From Mesorhizobium qingshengii (GTDB taxonomy: Bacteria; Pseudomonadota; Alphaproteobacteria; Rhizobiales; Rhizobiaceae): a stretch of DNA of 64,000 nt. Where the stretch lies: positions 94,631 through 158,630 of the forward strand of contig NZ_FMXM01000016.1 of the NCBI RefSeq assembly GCF_900103325.1, in the 5' to 3' direction. Position 1 is the first letter of the stretch; each line of letters begins with the position of its first letter. Below the pieces are notes generated by a model. It did no database searches, was not told the origin of the DNA, and saw nothing but the letters and a program-made list of their open reading frames with translations. Both the position numbers and the translations under genes were made by a program. This document shows positions 6,584 through 17,943 of this stretch, in pieces.

Positions 6584-9500
6584 ATGCCGTCCGAATATTC
6601 CTTCCTCGACGTCGCCGTGCTCGATGCGGTCCGCCAGCGCTTTGCCGCCGGCGACGCGATCGCGATCCTGTCGGAGGATCTGGAGCAGGTGATCTGGGCC
6701 AACGGGCCAGGTGCGGCGGTGTTCGGCTATCCCGACATCGAGGCCATCATCGGCGCCTCGGCGCAGTTGCCGTTGATCGCGAGACGCCAGATCATGGCGA
6801 CCAGCGGATTTCCCGAGATCGGCCGCGACCGCGCTATCATGGTGCGGCTGGCAACCGGCATGACCAGCCGCGCGGTCGGCTTCCTGGCCAGCGCGGTGAC
6901 CATGCCGGACGCTGAGAAAGCGATCATGCTGGCGGTGCCGGCGGCGCAGACAGGCTCGCGCAGTGCCGGCGAGATCGCCGCTCGCGCCATCAGCGGTTTT
7001 ACCGAAGATGGTCATTTCATCGCCTTCATCGATGCCAAGGGCAACATCGAGGCGGCGTCGGAAGGGTTTTCGGCACTGGGCATCTTGCCGGGGACGCTGG
7101 CTGCCCTCGTCGCTGACGTCGCAGCAGAGAGCGACCGCATCGTCAAGCGCCTCGTGCCCGGCCGCACTGCCTCCTTTCCGGCTGGTCTCGCAAGATTGAC
7201 CGAGGAACGGCATCTGCTGGTGGTGATCGACGAGGACCAACTCGACGACAGGACCACAACCGGCGAACGCCCCGAACCCACTGCCGGGACCGCGCCGGCT
7301 GGCGACGCTGTTGACCAGTCGGAGCCGAGCCTGCGCACCGAGACAGCGACGGACGAACCGGGCGCCACGCAACCGGCCGAAGCTATCCCGGCATCGGAAC
7401 TGCATGAGGTCGCCGACGCGGCCGGGCAAGCTCCGGCGGCAGGGAACACGCCGGCGCAGCACGATCATTGGTACTTCAACACCGACGAGGACGAGGGGCA
7501 ACAGGTGCGCCGACCGCCCGAACCCGATGCGCGGGCCGAAGAGGCTGTCCCCGAGAGCCCCGAGGAAAGCACGAAGCGGAATGATGTCCATACCCCCTTG
7601 CCGACCGCGACGCCGGCCGCTCCGGCGATAGACCGCGCCGCGGCGCCGATACGCTTCGTCTGGCGTACCGATGCCGACGGCAAGTTCAGCGCGCTGTCGC
7701 CCGAATTCGCCGAGATCGTCGGCAAGCCCGCTGCCGACGTCATCGGCCGGCGTTTCAAGGATGTCGCGGCAGCCTTCGGCCTCGATGCCTCCGGCGAGAT
7801 CGCCGGTCTGCTGGAGCGGCGCGACACCTGGTCCGGCCGCTCCGTGCTGTGGCCGGTCGTCGGTACCGATCTCAAGATACCTGTCGACCTGGCCGCCCTG
7901 CCCGTCTATGGCCGCAGCCGTGCCTTCGAGGGTTTCCGCGGCTTCGGCGTTGCCCGCACCGGCGACGCGGTCGTCGATCCCGAGGCCATCGGCATGGCGC
8001 TCGTTCCCAATGGCGATGCGCCGGCGCAAGAACCGGAAACCGTCGAACCCGCGCCCGAGGCGCCGAAGACGCCAGACCCCTTCAAGGGCGAGGTGCCGGC
8101 GCTGACCATCGTGCCGAAACCGGAGCGGCGCTTTGCTGACAAGGTGATCCGGCTGGCCGAACATCGGCAGCCAGCCAACGACAAGGGTCTGTCGACGCTG
8201 GAACGCAGTGCGTTCCGCGAGATCGGCGAACGGCTGAAGAAGGACAGTTCCCCGGTTGAGCCCCCAGAGGCCGAGAAGCCTGAGCTGGCGCCAGCAGTCC
8301 AGGCAGAGCCGCAATCCGAGGCCGCCGGCACGATCCTGTCGACGCAAGATGGCGGCTCGACAGAGGACGCCGCCACCCCGAATGCTGGACCAGTGAATGC
8401 GGACCTCGAGCCGGCAACTGACGCCGCGGACGAGGCAAGCACAGCCGAGCCCGCCGATATCGATGCCGAGGACGAGAAGGATCTGGCACGGCTCGACGGC
8501 GAACATCCGGATGAGACGGCGGGAGAGGAAACCGTTCGGTCCAGTCCTTCGGGCTCGCTGCTCAACCTTGCCGACCGCGACGATGAACCGACCTATGTCG
8601 CCGACAACAGCGACGATGCGCCGGTATCTGCGGAAGCGACGGAAGGTCGAGCCAAAGCCGAGGCTCGCGACGCTGAAGCGCAACCGGCGGCCAGCAGCAC
8701 ATCACAGGCGAACGACCCGGCTGCGGACGACGATAGTATGACGTCGGCGGATTTTCGCGACGCCGAGGACAATGAGGATTGGGCGCAGCCCGACGAGGGC
8801 GCCGCGCCTGATAAACAGGCCGTTGCGTCCGCCGAGGAGACTGACAACGCGAGCGATGCCCTGGAGGCGCGCGTCGAGCGGCCACGCCTGCAGGTGCCAC
8901 CGCTCAAGGTCGAAGGGTTCGTGCCGTCGGCGTTTTCGGCCGGGGATGAAAACCGGGGCCCTGATACCTCGCTTCTCAGCAAGCTGCCGGTGCCGCTGCT
9001 GATCCATTCGGGCGATCAGCTGCACTATGCGAACGAGGAATTCCTCGACCTGACCGGCTACGAGGCGCTCGATGACCTGGCGGATGCCGGCGGTCTCGGC
9101 GCACTGTTTGCCGACCCCTACGCCGATGACGGCGCCTCCGACGGCACCGATCGCGCGCTGCGGCTGAAGACCCGTGGCGGAGAGGAATTCCCGATCGAGG
9201 CCATCCTGCGCTCGGTTCCCTGGCGCGACGGCAAGGCGCTGATGCTGGTCGTGCGCCGCTCCGGCGAGGATGACACGCCGGCAGCCCCGCATGCGGTCGG
9301 CGACGAGCAGACACAGCCGGACGTTTCGGAGCTCAAGGCACGCATCGCCGAGATGCGCACCATCATCGACACCGCGACCGACGGCGTCGTGCTGATCGGC
9401 CGTGACGGCACCATCCGCTCGATCAGCCGCCCGGCCGAAGCGCTGTTCGGCTTCGACAGCGACGAGGTGACCGGCAAGCCGTTCGCCTCGCTGTTTGCCA

Positions 9501-10450
9501 TCGAAAGCCAGCGTGCGGCGCGCGACTATCTCAACGGACTGTCCGAGCCCGGCGTGGCGAGTGTGATGAATGACGGCCGCGAGGTTATCGGGCGCGAGGC
9601 GCAAGGGCGCTTCATTCCGCTGTTCATGACCATCGGCCGACTGCCCAACGACAGCGGCTTCTGCGCCGTCGTGCGCGACATCACCCAATGGAAGCGGGCC
9701 GAAGAGGACCTGACGCAAGCGCGCGCGGTGGCCGAACGCGCGTCCTCGCAGAAGACCGATTTCCTCGCCCGCATCAGCCACGAGATCCGCACGCCGCTCA
9801 ACGCCATCATCGGGTTTTCCGAACTGATGGTCGACGAGAAGTTCGGCCCTGTCGCCAACGACCGTTACCGCGATTATCTGCGCGACATCAACCGCTCGGG
9901 CAATCACGTGCTCGACCTCGTCAACGACCTGCTCGACATCTCGAAGATCGAGGCCGGCCAGCAGGAGATGGCTTACGAGGCGGTGTCGCTCAACGACACG
10001 CTGGCAGAGACGGTGGCAATGATGCAGCCGCAGGCCAACCGCGAACGCGTCATCATCCGCTCCAGCTTCGCTTCGCGACTGCCGGAAGTGGTGGCGGACC
10101 TGCGCAGCGTGCGCCAGATCGCGCTCAACATCCTGTCGAATGCCATCCGTTACACCCAGGCTGGCGGCCAGGTGATCGTCTCGACCGCCTATGAGACGTC
10201 GGGCGACGTCGTCATGCGGGTGCGCGACACCGGCATCGGCATGAGCCAGGCCGAGATCGAGCAGGCGCTGAAGCCGTTCAAGCAGATCAACGCCCTGAAG
10301 CGCGGACGCGGTGACGGCACCGGGCTTGGATTGCCGCTGACCAAGGCGATGGTGGAGGCGAACCGCGCCCGGTTCACCATCAATTCGACGCCGGGCGAAG
10401 GCACCCTGGTCGAGGTCGCGTTTCCGTCGACCCGCGTGCTCGCGGAATAA
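6584..10450 (+). CDS. cbrA: CbrA-type multi-PAS sensor histidine kinase
   Basis: The 1288-residue kinase has no transmembrane segment. An N-terminal PAS-like region (about 15-130) is followed by a PAS at about 350-450 (FVWRTDADGKFSALSPEFAE), a long Asp/Glu/Ala/Pro-rich linker (about 470-790), PAS domains at about 800-890 and 925-1045, HisKA with phospho-acceptor His1066 (ISHEIRTPLNAIIGF), and HATPase_c with N box NILSNAIRYT, DTGIGM and GTGLGLPL. Its C-terminus (PSTRVLAE) and catalytic core resemble the PleC/DivJ/PdhS/CbrA group that acts on DivK and hence CtrA. Position between a phasin and acetoacetyl-CoA synthetase matches S. meliloti cbrA as I recall it. The linker is far longer than in most relatives. 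PdhS is the main alternative. Confidence 0.82.
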   Translation: MPSEYSFLDVAVLDAVRQRFAAGDAIAILSEDLEQVIWANGPGAAVFGYPDIEAIIGASAQLPLIARRQIMATSGFPEIGRDRAIMVRLATGMTSRAVGFLASAVTMPDAEKAIMLAVPAAQTGSRSAGEIAARAISGFTEDGHFIAFIDAKGNIEAASEGFSALGILPGTLAALVADVAAESDRIVKRLVPGRTASFPAGLARLTEERHLLVVIDEDQLDDRTTTGERPEPTAGTAPAGDAVDQSEPSLRTETATDEPGATQPAEAIPASELHEVADAAGQAPAAGNTPAQHDHWYFNTDEDEGQQVRRPPEPDARAEEAVPESPEESTKRNDVHTPLPTATPAAPAIDRAAAPIRFVWRTDADGKFSALSPEFAEIVGKPAADVIGRRFKDVAAAFGLDASGEIAGLLERRDTWSGRSVLWPVVGTDLKIPVDLAALPVYGRSRAFEGFRGFGVARTGDAVVDPEAIGMALVPNGDAPAQEPETVEPAPEAPKTPDPFKGEVPALTIVPKPERRFADKVIRLAEHRQPANDKGLSTLERSAFREIGERLKKDSSPVEPPEAEKPELAPAVQAEPQSEAAGTILSTQDGGSTEDAATPNAGPVNADLEPATDAADEASTAEPADIDAEDEKDLARLDGEHPDETAGEETVRSSPSGSLLNLADRDDEPTYVADNSDDAPVSAEATEGRAKAEARDAEAQPAASSTSQANDPAADDDSMTSADFRDAEDNEDWAQPDEGAAPDKQAVASAEETDNASDALEARVERPRLQVPPLKVEGFVPSAFSAGDENRGPDTSLLSKLPVPLLIHSGDQLHYANEEFLDLTGYEALDDLADAGGLGALFADPYADDGASDGTDRALRLKTRGGEEFPIEAILRSVPWRDGKALMLVVRRSGEDDTPAAPHAVGDEQTQPDVSELKARIAEMRTIIDTATDGVVLIGRDGTIRSISRPAEALFGFDSDEVTGKPFASLFAIESQRAARDYLNGLSEPGVASVMNDGREVIGREAQGRFIPLFMTIGRLPNDSGFCAVVRDITQWKRAEEDLTQARAVAERASSQKTDFLARISHEIRTPLNAIIGFSELMVDEKFGPVANDRYRDYLRDINRSGNHVLDLVNDLLDISKIEAGQQEMAYEAVSLNDTLAETVAMMQPQANRERVIIRSSFASRLPEVVADLRSVRQIALNILSNAIRYTQAGGQVIVSTAYETSGDVVMRVRDTGIGMSQAEIEQALKPFKQINALKRGRGDGTGLGLPLTKAMVEANRARFTINSTPGEGTLVEVAFPSTRVLAE

Positions 10451-10493
10451 CCGCGCCCTCTTCCAACAGTTTGATCTATCTCTATATTCTGGA

Positions 10494-10537
10494 CGCAATT
10501 CCGGACGGAAACCCGTTCGCACTTTTCCTGGAATTGC
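10494..10537. repeat. dispersed imperfect palindrome, copy A
   Basis: CGCAATTCCGGACGGAAA pairs imperfectly with the trailing TTTTCCTGGAATTG. The same 44-base element occurs inverted at 24435-24478 with about 85% identity. Both copies sit a few bases after a gene, as REP-type elements do. Confidence 0.7.
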
Positions 10538-10544
10538 CCCGGCA

Positions 10545-10660
10545 AAAGAAAAGGCGCCCAAAGGACGCCTTAAGAGATGGGATTGCTGTCACAACGGGGG
10601 CTTGAGCGAATTCAGATCCTCCGGGGATTGTGGAGGAACGGGATTTCTCCCTCAAGTTAC
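10545..10660 (-). ncRNA. candidate structured small RNA with terminator
   Basis: On the minus strand CTTGAG (10656-10651) and CTCAAG (10606-10601) can close a junction holding two hairpins. One is GGGA-GAAA-TCCC (10651-10640) with a GNRA tetraloop. The other is CCTCC with GGAGG (10636-10618) and loop ACAATCCCC. A terminator follows, AAGGCG with CGCCTT (10571-10551), running into TTTTCTTTT. The segment lies in the 337-base gap between the convergent cbrA and acetoacetyl-CoA synthetase genes. It could also be the latter's 3' untranslated region. I do not recognise the RNA family. The 5' end is a guess. Confidence 0.5.
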
Positions 10661-10787
10661 ATGCGACTATCGCCGCCGGGCCTTAACAACTCCTTACTGG
10701 CGCTGCGGAAAGTTTACGAATGTGTACCACTCATGAAATCTAGGTAAATTCTACCGACAGGTTTCGTTAACCATGACGACTGCCCGG

Positions 10788-12746
<1,959 letters not shown>

Positions 12747-13061
12747 GATCTTTCCTCCTTAAAGCGTGTCGCGTCTGAGAGAATCCATGCAACGCGCTTT
12801 AAACTCTGCTTTAGGCATGCCGCTGTCCCAAAACCGCCACGAACCCTCTCGGCGCAGGCTTTGGGCGACATGCATCAGGCTGCATCGCTTATGCATATCG
12901 CAGCGCAGCAGAGCAAGATTTTGTTCGGCCGATACAGCCAGATGTGCGCAAATGCCATCGCCGGGCCATAAAGACTTGAAATGCGTCAGCCCTAGGTCGT
13001 AGTGACGACTGGGGTTACACCCGTCAGGCGATTTTGTCGGAATGAAAGCATACGAGGCGAG
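12747..13061. other. intergenic region with composite palindromic repeat
   Basis: This 315-base gap separates divergent acsA and the AsmA-like gene. Its first part (12759-12895) is a composite of two imperfect palindromes. The first is TTAAAGCG...CGCTTTAA (12759-12802). The second starts GCATGCCGCTGTCCCAAA and ends TTTGGGCGACATGC. I recall this as a dispersed Mesorhizobium intergenic repeat. GTCGT-AGTG-ACGAC (12996-13009) is a small inverted repeat before the AsmA-like gene. No coding frame is credible. Confidence 0.5.
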
Positions 13062-14915
13062 ATGCCATCTCCTTTGATCCGGCGCGGCGTATGGGCGATC
13101 GGCACCGCCGTGATCGTCATCGCGCTGATCGTTGCCGCGCTGCCGCTGATCGCTTCCACCCGTATCGTGCGCGACCGCATCGCCTGGGAAATGAGTGCGT
13201 GGAGCGGCTTCCGGGTCGCCATCGAAGGCTCGCCCCGCATCGAGGTCTGGCCGAATTTCCGGGCGATCCTGACCGATGTGACGCTTTCGCAATGGACGGA
13301 CACCGACGCACCGCCGGTCGTCGAGGCCGAACGGGTCGAGGTCGATCTCTCCGCGATGGCGGCACTGCGCGGCGATGTGGTGTTCTCGACGGCGCGGCTG
13401 GTGCGGCCGACGATCCGGGTCCAGCGTATGGCGACCGGCCTCTTCCTGCCCGCCGTCCCGACCGGCGGACGCATCGCGCGTTCCATCGACACGGCGCGCG
13501 GCGTGGTCAATGCCGACCCCGCCAAGCCGGATCTCGACAAGCTGCCGGCCGACACTTTCGGCACCGTTGAGTTCCGTGACGGCCGCATGGTGGCTTCCGT
13601 CGGCGGCAAGGATGTCGAGGTCCTGAGCAGCCTGACCGGCCAGGCGACCTGGGCGGCGATGAACAGCAATGCGACGATGTCGGCGACCGGAATCTGGCGC
13701 GGCGAAAGCGTCGCCCTGGACGTCGCCTCGCCGAAACCTCTGGTGCTGTTTGCCGGCGGCACGGCGCCGCTCACGCTGTCCTTCAAGGCAGCGCCCGCCA
13801 CCTTCTCTTTCGACGGCACCGCCAGCATGTCCGAAAACGCCTATTTCGATGGTCAGGCGAAGTTCTCGGCGCCGTCGTTGCGGCGGGTTCTGGAATGGGC
13901 GCAGGCCGGCATCGCTCCGGGCGCCGCGATCGGCTCCGTCAGCATTTCGAGCAAGGTCACGGCAACGGCCGGGCGCGTCAAGTTCGACGACACCGCGCTC
14001 TCCCTGGACAACAATCCGGGGATGGGGGCGCTGGACCTCTCGCTCGGCGAGGCACAACCGGTGGTCTCGGGCACGCTCGCCTTCGATACACTGGACCTCA
14101 GGTCGTTCCTGTCCGCCTTCACGCCGCTGGCGCCAACCGCTGGGGCCGGTCAGGCCGAAATCGACACAAGTTTCGCCGACCGGATCAACCTTGATCTCAG
14201 ATTGTCGGCGGCGCACGCCACGGCGGGCACCATTCAGCTCGCCGACGTCGCCGCCACCGCCCAGGTCAAGGATGGGCTTTCCGTCTTCGATATCTCCGAT
14301 GCCTCGGCCTTCGGCGGCAACATCCAGAGCAGCCTTCGTTTCGACCGCAAACCGGAAGGCACGCAGGTCGAGATCCGGCTGCTGGCCTCCGACATCGACG
14401 GCGGTGCTTTCGCCACCGCGGCGGGGATGACGCGGCTGGTGCCGGTCGGCACGGGAACCGTCTCGGTCATCCTCAAGGGACCCGGCAGAACCTGGGACTC
14501 CATCTTCGACAATGCCGACGGCTCGGTCACGGCAACCTTCGGACCCGGTGCGTTGAGCAAGCTCAATCTGCCGGCCTTCCTCAAGCATACCGAACAAGGC
14601 GGGTTCTTCGCGCTCGACGACGTCTCCGACGGAACGCTGCCGATCGACGGCGCCGAGATCAAGGCCAGCATTTCGAAAGGCGTTGCGCGGATCGACAAGG
14701 CCGAAGCCAATTCGGCGAAGTACAAGATCTGGCTTTCCGGGATCGCGTCCTACGCGGGACGGGGACTGGCCCTGTCCGGCGGCGTCATTCAGGCGGACCA
14801 GGCGGCAGCGCAGGCCAATGGCCAGCAAGGCCCCAACCAGTCGTCGTTCTTCGTCGGCGGGACGTGGAGCACGCCGTTCATTTCCCCGATCAGCCGCGGC
14901 GTTTCGGGGGAATAG
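13062..14915 (+). CDS. AsmA family protein
   Basis: The 617-residue protein has one N-terminal membrane segment (about 9-30, GVWAIGTAVIVIALIVAALP), then a long beta-rich periplasmic region. The AsmA N-terminal domain follows at once (IEGSPRIEVWPNFRAILTDV, DAPPVVEAERVEVDLSAMAA). The AsmA C-terminal domain is near 480-590 (GPGRTWDSIFDNADGSVTAT). AsmA-like proteins are bridge-type lipid-transfer candidates between inner and outer membranes. ATG 13062 was chosen for GAGGCG immediately upstream. It ends six bases before the convergent potI stop. Function beyond the family is unknown. Confidence 0.85.
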   Translation: MPSPLIRRGVWAIGTAVIVIALIVAALPLIASTRIVRDRIAWEMSAWSGFRVAIEGSPRIEVWPNFRAILTDVTLSQWTDTDAPPVVEAERVEVDLSAMAALRGDVVFSTARLVRPTIRVQRMATGLFLPAVPTGGRIARSIDTARGVVNADPAKPDLDKLPADTFGTVEFRDGRMVASVGGKDVEVLSSLTGQATWAAMNSNATMSATGIWRGESVALDVASPKPLVLFAGGTAPLTLSFKAAPATFSFDGTASMSENAYFDGQAKFSAPSLRRVLEWAQAGIAPGAAIGSVSISSKVTATAGRVKFDDTALSLDNNPGMGALDLSLGEAQPVVSGTLAFDTLDLRSFLSAFTPLAPTAGAGQAEIDTSFADRINLDLRLSAAHATAGTIQLADVAATAQVKDGLSVFDISDASAFGGNIQSSLRFDRKPEGTQVEIRLLASDIDGGAFATAAGMTRLVPVGTGTVSVILKGPGRTWDSIFDNADGSVTATFGPGALSKLNLPAFLKHTEQGGFFALDDVSDGTLPIDGAEIKASISKGVARIDKAEANSAKYKIWLSGIASYAGRGLALSGGVIQADQAAAQANGQQGPNQSSFFVGGTWSTPFISPISRGVSGE

Positions 14916-14921
14916 ACCGCA

Positions 14922-15740
14922 TCACCCGCGTTGCGCGGCCTGTTCGTCGAGCTGACGCTGCACCTCGCGCCGCTTGTTGGCCACCGAAGCGATGATGACG
15001 CCGACCGCGACAACGGCGATCAGGATGGTGCAGGCGGCGTTGATCTCCGGGGTCACGCCGAGGCGAACCTGGCTGTAGATCTTCATCGGCAGCGTGGTGG
15101 CGCCAGGCCCGGAGGTGAAGCTGGCGATGACCAGATCGTCGAGCGAAAGCGTAAAGGCCAGCATCCAGCCGGACACGATCGCCGGCATGATGACCGGCAG
15201 CGTGATCTGGAAGAAGGTCTTCACCGGCGTTGCGCCCAGATCCATCGCGGCTTCTTCCAGCGAGCGGTCGAAGCTGATCAGGCGCGACTGCACCACGACG
15301 GCGACGAAGCACATGGTCAAGGTGATGTGGGCGAGCGTGACGGTGAGGAAGCCGCGGTCGAGACCGACGGCCACGAAGAGCAGCAGCAGCGAAAGGCCGG
15401 TGATGACCTCAGGCATGACCAGCGGCGCAAACACCATGCCGGAAAACAGCACCCTGCCCCTGAACCGCGTGTAGCGCGTCAAGGTCAACGCCGCCAGCGT
15501 GCCGAGCACGGTCGCCACCGTGGCCGAAATGACGCCGACGCGTGCCGTGACCCAGGTGGCGTCCATCAGGCCCTGGTTGTGGAACAGCGAGACGTACCAT
15601 TTGGTCGAGAAGCCGCCCCAGACGGTGACCAGTTTCGACTCGTTGAAAGAAAAGACAATAAGCAGGACGATCGGCAGGTACAGAAAGGCAAAGCCCAGCA
15701 CGATCGAGGTGATGTTGAAGCGGCTCCAGGTGGCGTTCAT
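14922..15740 (-). CDS. potI: putrescine ABC transporter permease PotI
   Basis: The 272-residue inner-membrane permease has about six transmembrane segments and the BPD_transp_1 coupling loop (EEAAMDLGATPVKTFFQITL). Its start overlaps the potH stop (ATGA), showing translational coupling. The order potF-potG-potH-potI is that of the enterobacterial putrescine importer. Spermidine preference (PotABCD type) is the alternative, but the PotF-like binding protein favours putrescine. Confidence 0.88.
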   Translation of the reverse strand: MNATWSRFNITSIVLGFAFLYLPIVLLIVFSFNESKLVTVWGGFSTKWYVSLFHNQGLMDATWVTARVGVISATVATVLGTLAALTLTRYTRFRGRVLFSGMVFAPLVMPEVITGLSLLLLFVAVGLDRGFLTVTLAHITLTMCFVAVVVQSRLISFDRSLEEAAMDLGATPVKTFFQITLPVIMPAIVSGWMLAFTLSLDDLVIASFTSGPGATTLPMKIYSQVRLGVTPEINAACTILIAVVAVGVIIASVANKRREVQRQLDEQAAQRG

Positions 15741-16711
15741 TTGTCTTGCTCCTGGGCACGCGCCTGGGCCTGCTGGAAGAGCATGATCGGCACGGTCAGC
15801 AGCAGCAAAAGGATGACGGCAACAGCCGACGACACCGGCCAGTCGCGATTGGCGAAGAACTCGTTCCACAGCGTCTTGCCGATCATCAGCGTCTGCGATC
15901 CACCAAGCAGGTCGGGAATGACGAACTCGCCGACGGCAGGGATGAACACCAGCAGACAGCCGGCGATGACGCCGGGCAGCGACAGCGGGAAGGTGATCTT
16001 CCAGAACGCGCTGGTCGGCGGACAGCCAAGATCCTTGGCCGCCTCGATCAGCGAATAATCCATCTTTTCGAGCGACGAATAGAGCGGCAGCACCATGAAC
16101 GGCAGGTAGGAGTAGACGATGCCGATGAAGATCGCCGTGTAGGTGTTGAGGATGATCAGCGGCTGGCTGATGATGCCGGTGGCGAGCAGCAGCTGGTTGA
16201 GCAGGCCCTCGGGCTTGAGGATGCCGATCCAAGCATAGACCCGGATCAGGAACGAGGTCCAGAACGGCAGGATCACCAGCATCAGCAATGTCGGGCGGAT
16301 CGTTGCCGGCGCGCGCGCCATGCCATAGGCGATTGGGTAGCCAACGAGCAGCGTCAGGACCGTCGAGATCGCGGCAATGATAAGGCTTGTCACATAGGCA
16401 TTGAAGTACAGCGCGTCCTGCGTCAACCACGCGTAGTTATCGATGCTGAGCTGCTTCAACTGGCCGAAAAAACCGGAAATGCCGCCACTGAAATCAAGCA
16501 CGGGTGTATAGGGCGGCATGGCGATCGCCGTCTGCGACAGCGAAATCTTGAAGACGATGATGAAGGGGATGAGAAAGAAAAACAGCAGCCAGACATAGGG
16601 AATGATGATGACCAGACGGCTGACGAAGGCCGCCCCCAATCTGGCCAGAATGGATTTTCCGGGACTGGTTGCCGGGGAGGCTGATGCGGCGGTGACGGCG
16701 GCGTTCGACAT
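15737..16711 (-). CDS. potH: putrescine ABC transporter permease PotH
   Basis: The 324-residue permease has six or more transmembrane helices. An extra N-terminal cytoplasmic stretch (1-30) precedes the first helix (LVIIIPYVWLLFFFLIPFII). The EAA coupling motif is LIEAAKDLGCPPTSAFWKIT. It lies nine bases downstream of potG and overlaps potI, so it is the third gene of the operon. Confidence 0.9.
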   Translation of the reverse strand: MSNAAVTAASASPATSPGKSILARLGAAFVSRLVIIIPYVWLLFFFLIPFIIVFKISLSQTAIAMPPYTPVLDFSGGISGFFGQLKQLSIDNYAWLTQDALYFNAYVTSLIIAAISTVLTLLVGYPIAYGMARAPATIRPTLLMLVILPFWTSFLIRVYAWIGILKPEGLLNQLLLATGIISQPLIILNTYTAIFIGIVYSYLPFMVLPLYSSLEKMDYSLIEAAKDLGCPPTSAFWKITFPLSLPGVIAGCLLVFIPAVGEFVIPDLLGGSQTLMIGKTLWNEFFANRDWPVSSAVAVILLLLLTVPIMLFQQAQARAQEQDK

Positions 16712-16720
16712 GATCGCCCC

Positions 16721-17860
16721 CTACCGCGTCAGTACGACGCCGGCGTCGGGCCGGAAAGAAACCCAGGCCCGGTCGTTCCAGCTCAGCGGATCCTCGGTGA
16801 TGCGTGCCGCGTTCATCGTGCTCGCCCGCACCATCTGCCCGTCGTCGAGCCTGACATGATAGACGGTCATGTCGCCGAGATAGGCGATGTCGTAGACCTC
16901 GCCCTCGAGCGCATTGACGGCGTCGACCGGCTTCTTCGACGAAATCTTGATCTTCTCCGGCCGGATGGCGAAGACGATGTCGGCGCCCGCGGCGGTGTCG
17001 ACGGCGTTGTCGACGACGATCTGGGCTCCGCTGGCACCGGCGATGCGTGTTGTCTTTGCCGTCCGCTCGGCAACCTTGCCCTCGAACATGTTCACGTTGC
17101 CGACGAAGTGGGCGACAAAGCGCGAGGTCGGGGCTTCATAGACTTCGGCCGGCGTTGCCACCTGCATCACCTCGCCCTTGTCGATGATGGCAATGCGATC
17201 GGCCATGGTCATGGCTTCTTCCTGGTCGTGGGTGACGACGACGAAGGTCAGGCCGAGATTCTGCTGCAGGTCCATCAGTTCGAACTGCGTTTCCTCGCGC
17301 AGCTTCTTGTCCAGCGCGCCGAGCGGCTCATCGAGCAGCAGCACCTTCGGCCGCTTGGCGACCGAGCGGGCAAGCGCGACACGCTGGCGCTGTCCGCCGG
17401 ACAGTTGATGCGGCTTGCGCTTGGCGAACTGTTCGAGCTTGACCAGCCTGAGCATTTCGGCGACGCGCTTTTCGATATCGGGCGCGGACATGCCTTCCTG
17501 CTTGAGACCAAAGGCGATGTTCTTCTCGACAGTCATATGCGGAAACAGGGCATAGGACTGGAACATCATGTTGACCGGCCGCCGATAGGGCGGGATGCCG
17601 CGCAAATCCTGGCCATCGAGCAGGATGCGGCCGGAAGTCGGCTCCTCGAAGCCGGCGAGCATGCGCAGCAGCGTCGATTTTCCGCAACCAGAGGCGCCGA
17701 GCAAAGCGAAGAACTCGCGCTCGAAGATGGTCAGCGACAGATTGTTGACGGCGGTGAAGTCCCCGAACTTCTTGGTGACGTTGTCGAACTGGATATATGG
17801 CTTGGCGTTCGGATCATTCCATGGCGCGAAATCCCTGCGGATGCTGCCAAGCGATTTCAT
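16721..17860 (-). CDS. potG: putrescine ABC transporter ATPase PotG
   Basis: The 379-residue ATPase has Walker A GASGCGKST (55-63), the Q-loop MMFQSYALFP, signature LSGGQ (153-157), Walker B LLLDEP (174-179) and a C-terminal TOBE domain (about 290-370). It energises import through PotH/PotI. ATG at 17860 is supported by the upstream MKSLGSIRRDFAPWND extension shared by PotG proteins. An 83-base gap with a strong stem-loop separates it from potF. Confidence 0.9.
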   Translation of the reverse strand: MKSLGSIRRDFAPWNDPNAKPYIQFDNVTKKFGDFTAVNNLSLTIFEREFFALLGASGCGKSTLLRMLAGFEEPTSGRILLDGQDLRGIPPYRRPVNMMFQSYALFPHMTVEKNIAFGLKQEGMSAPDIEKRVAEMLRLVKLEQFAKRKPHQLSGGQRQRVALARSVAKRPKVLLLDEPLGALDKKLREETQFELMDLQQNLGLTFVVVTHDQEEAMTMADRIAIIDKGEVMQVATPAEVYEAPTSRFVAHFVGNVNMFEGKVAERTAKTTRIAGASGAQIVVDNAVDTAAGADIVFAIRPEKIKISSKKPVDAVNALEGEVYDIAYLGDMTVYHVRLDDGQMVRASTMNAARITEDPLSWNDRAWVSFRPDAGVVLTR

Positions 17861-17905
17861 GTCCCCACTCCGTCTTGTTCTTGCTTCTTGCCCCGGAAAA
17901 GAATT

Positions 17906-17931
17906 GGTCCCGGCAGGTGGCTGCCGGGACC
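17906..17931 (-). terminator. intercistronic stem-loop between potF and potG
   Basis: GGTCCCGGCAG (17906-17916) and CTGCCGGGACC (17921-17931) form an 11-bp perfect stem with a 4-base loop. On the minus strand it is followed by AATTCTTTT. It may act as a partial terminator or 3' stabiliser so that the binding-protein mRNA exceeds that of the membrane subunits. Confidence 0.75.
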
Positions 17932-17943
17932 GTGTCGGATTGC

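Noticed and set aside
6464..10561. Long open frames on the minus strand opposite the cbrA gene (739 and 619 codons)
   Set aside because: They are composition shadows of the high-GC cbrA gene, rich in Arg and Gly with no domain, while the plus-strand frame has complete PAS, HisKA and HATPase domains.
12759..14828. A 689-codon minus-strand frame opposite the AsmA-like gene
   Set aside because: No domain or signal is visible, and it runs through the intergenic palindromes. The plus-strand AsmA-like protein explains the region.
14922..16430. One 502-codon permease gene
   Set aside because: The frame reads back past the real potI start. The potH stop overlaps ATG 15740, and the upstream codons are the potH gene in another frame.
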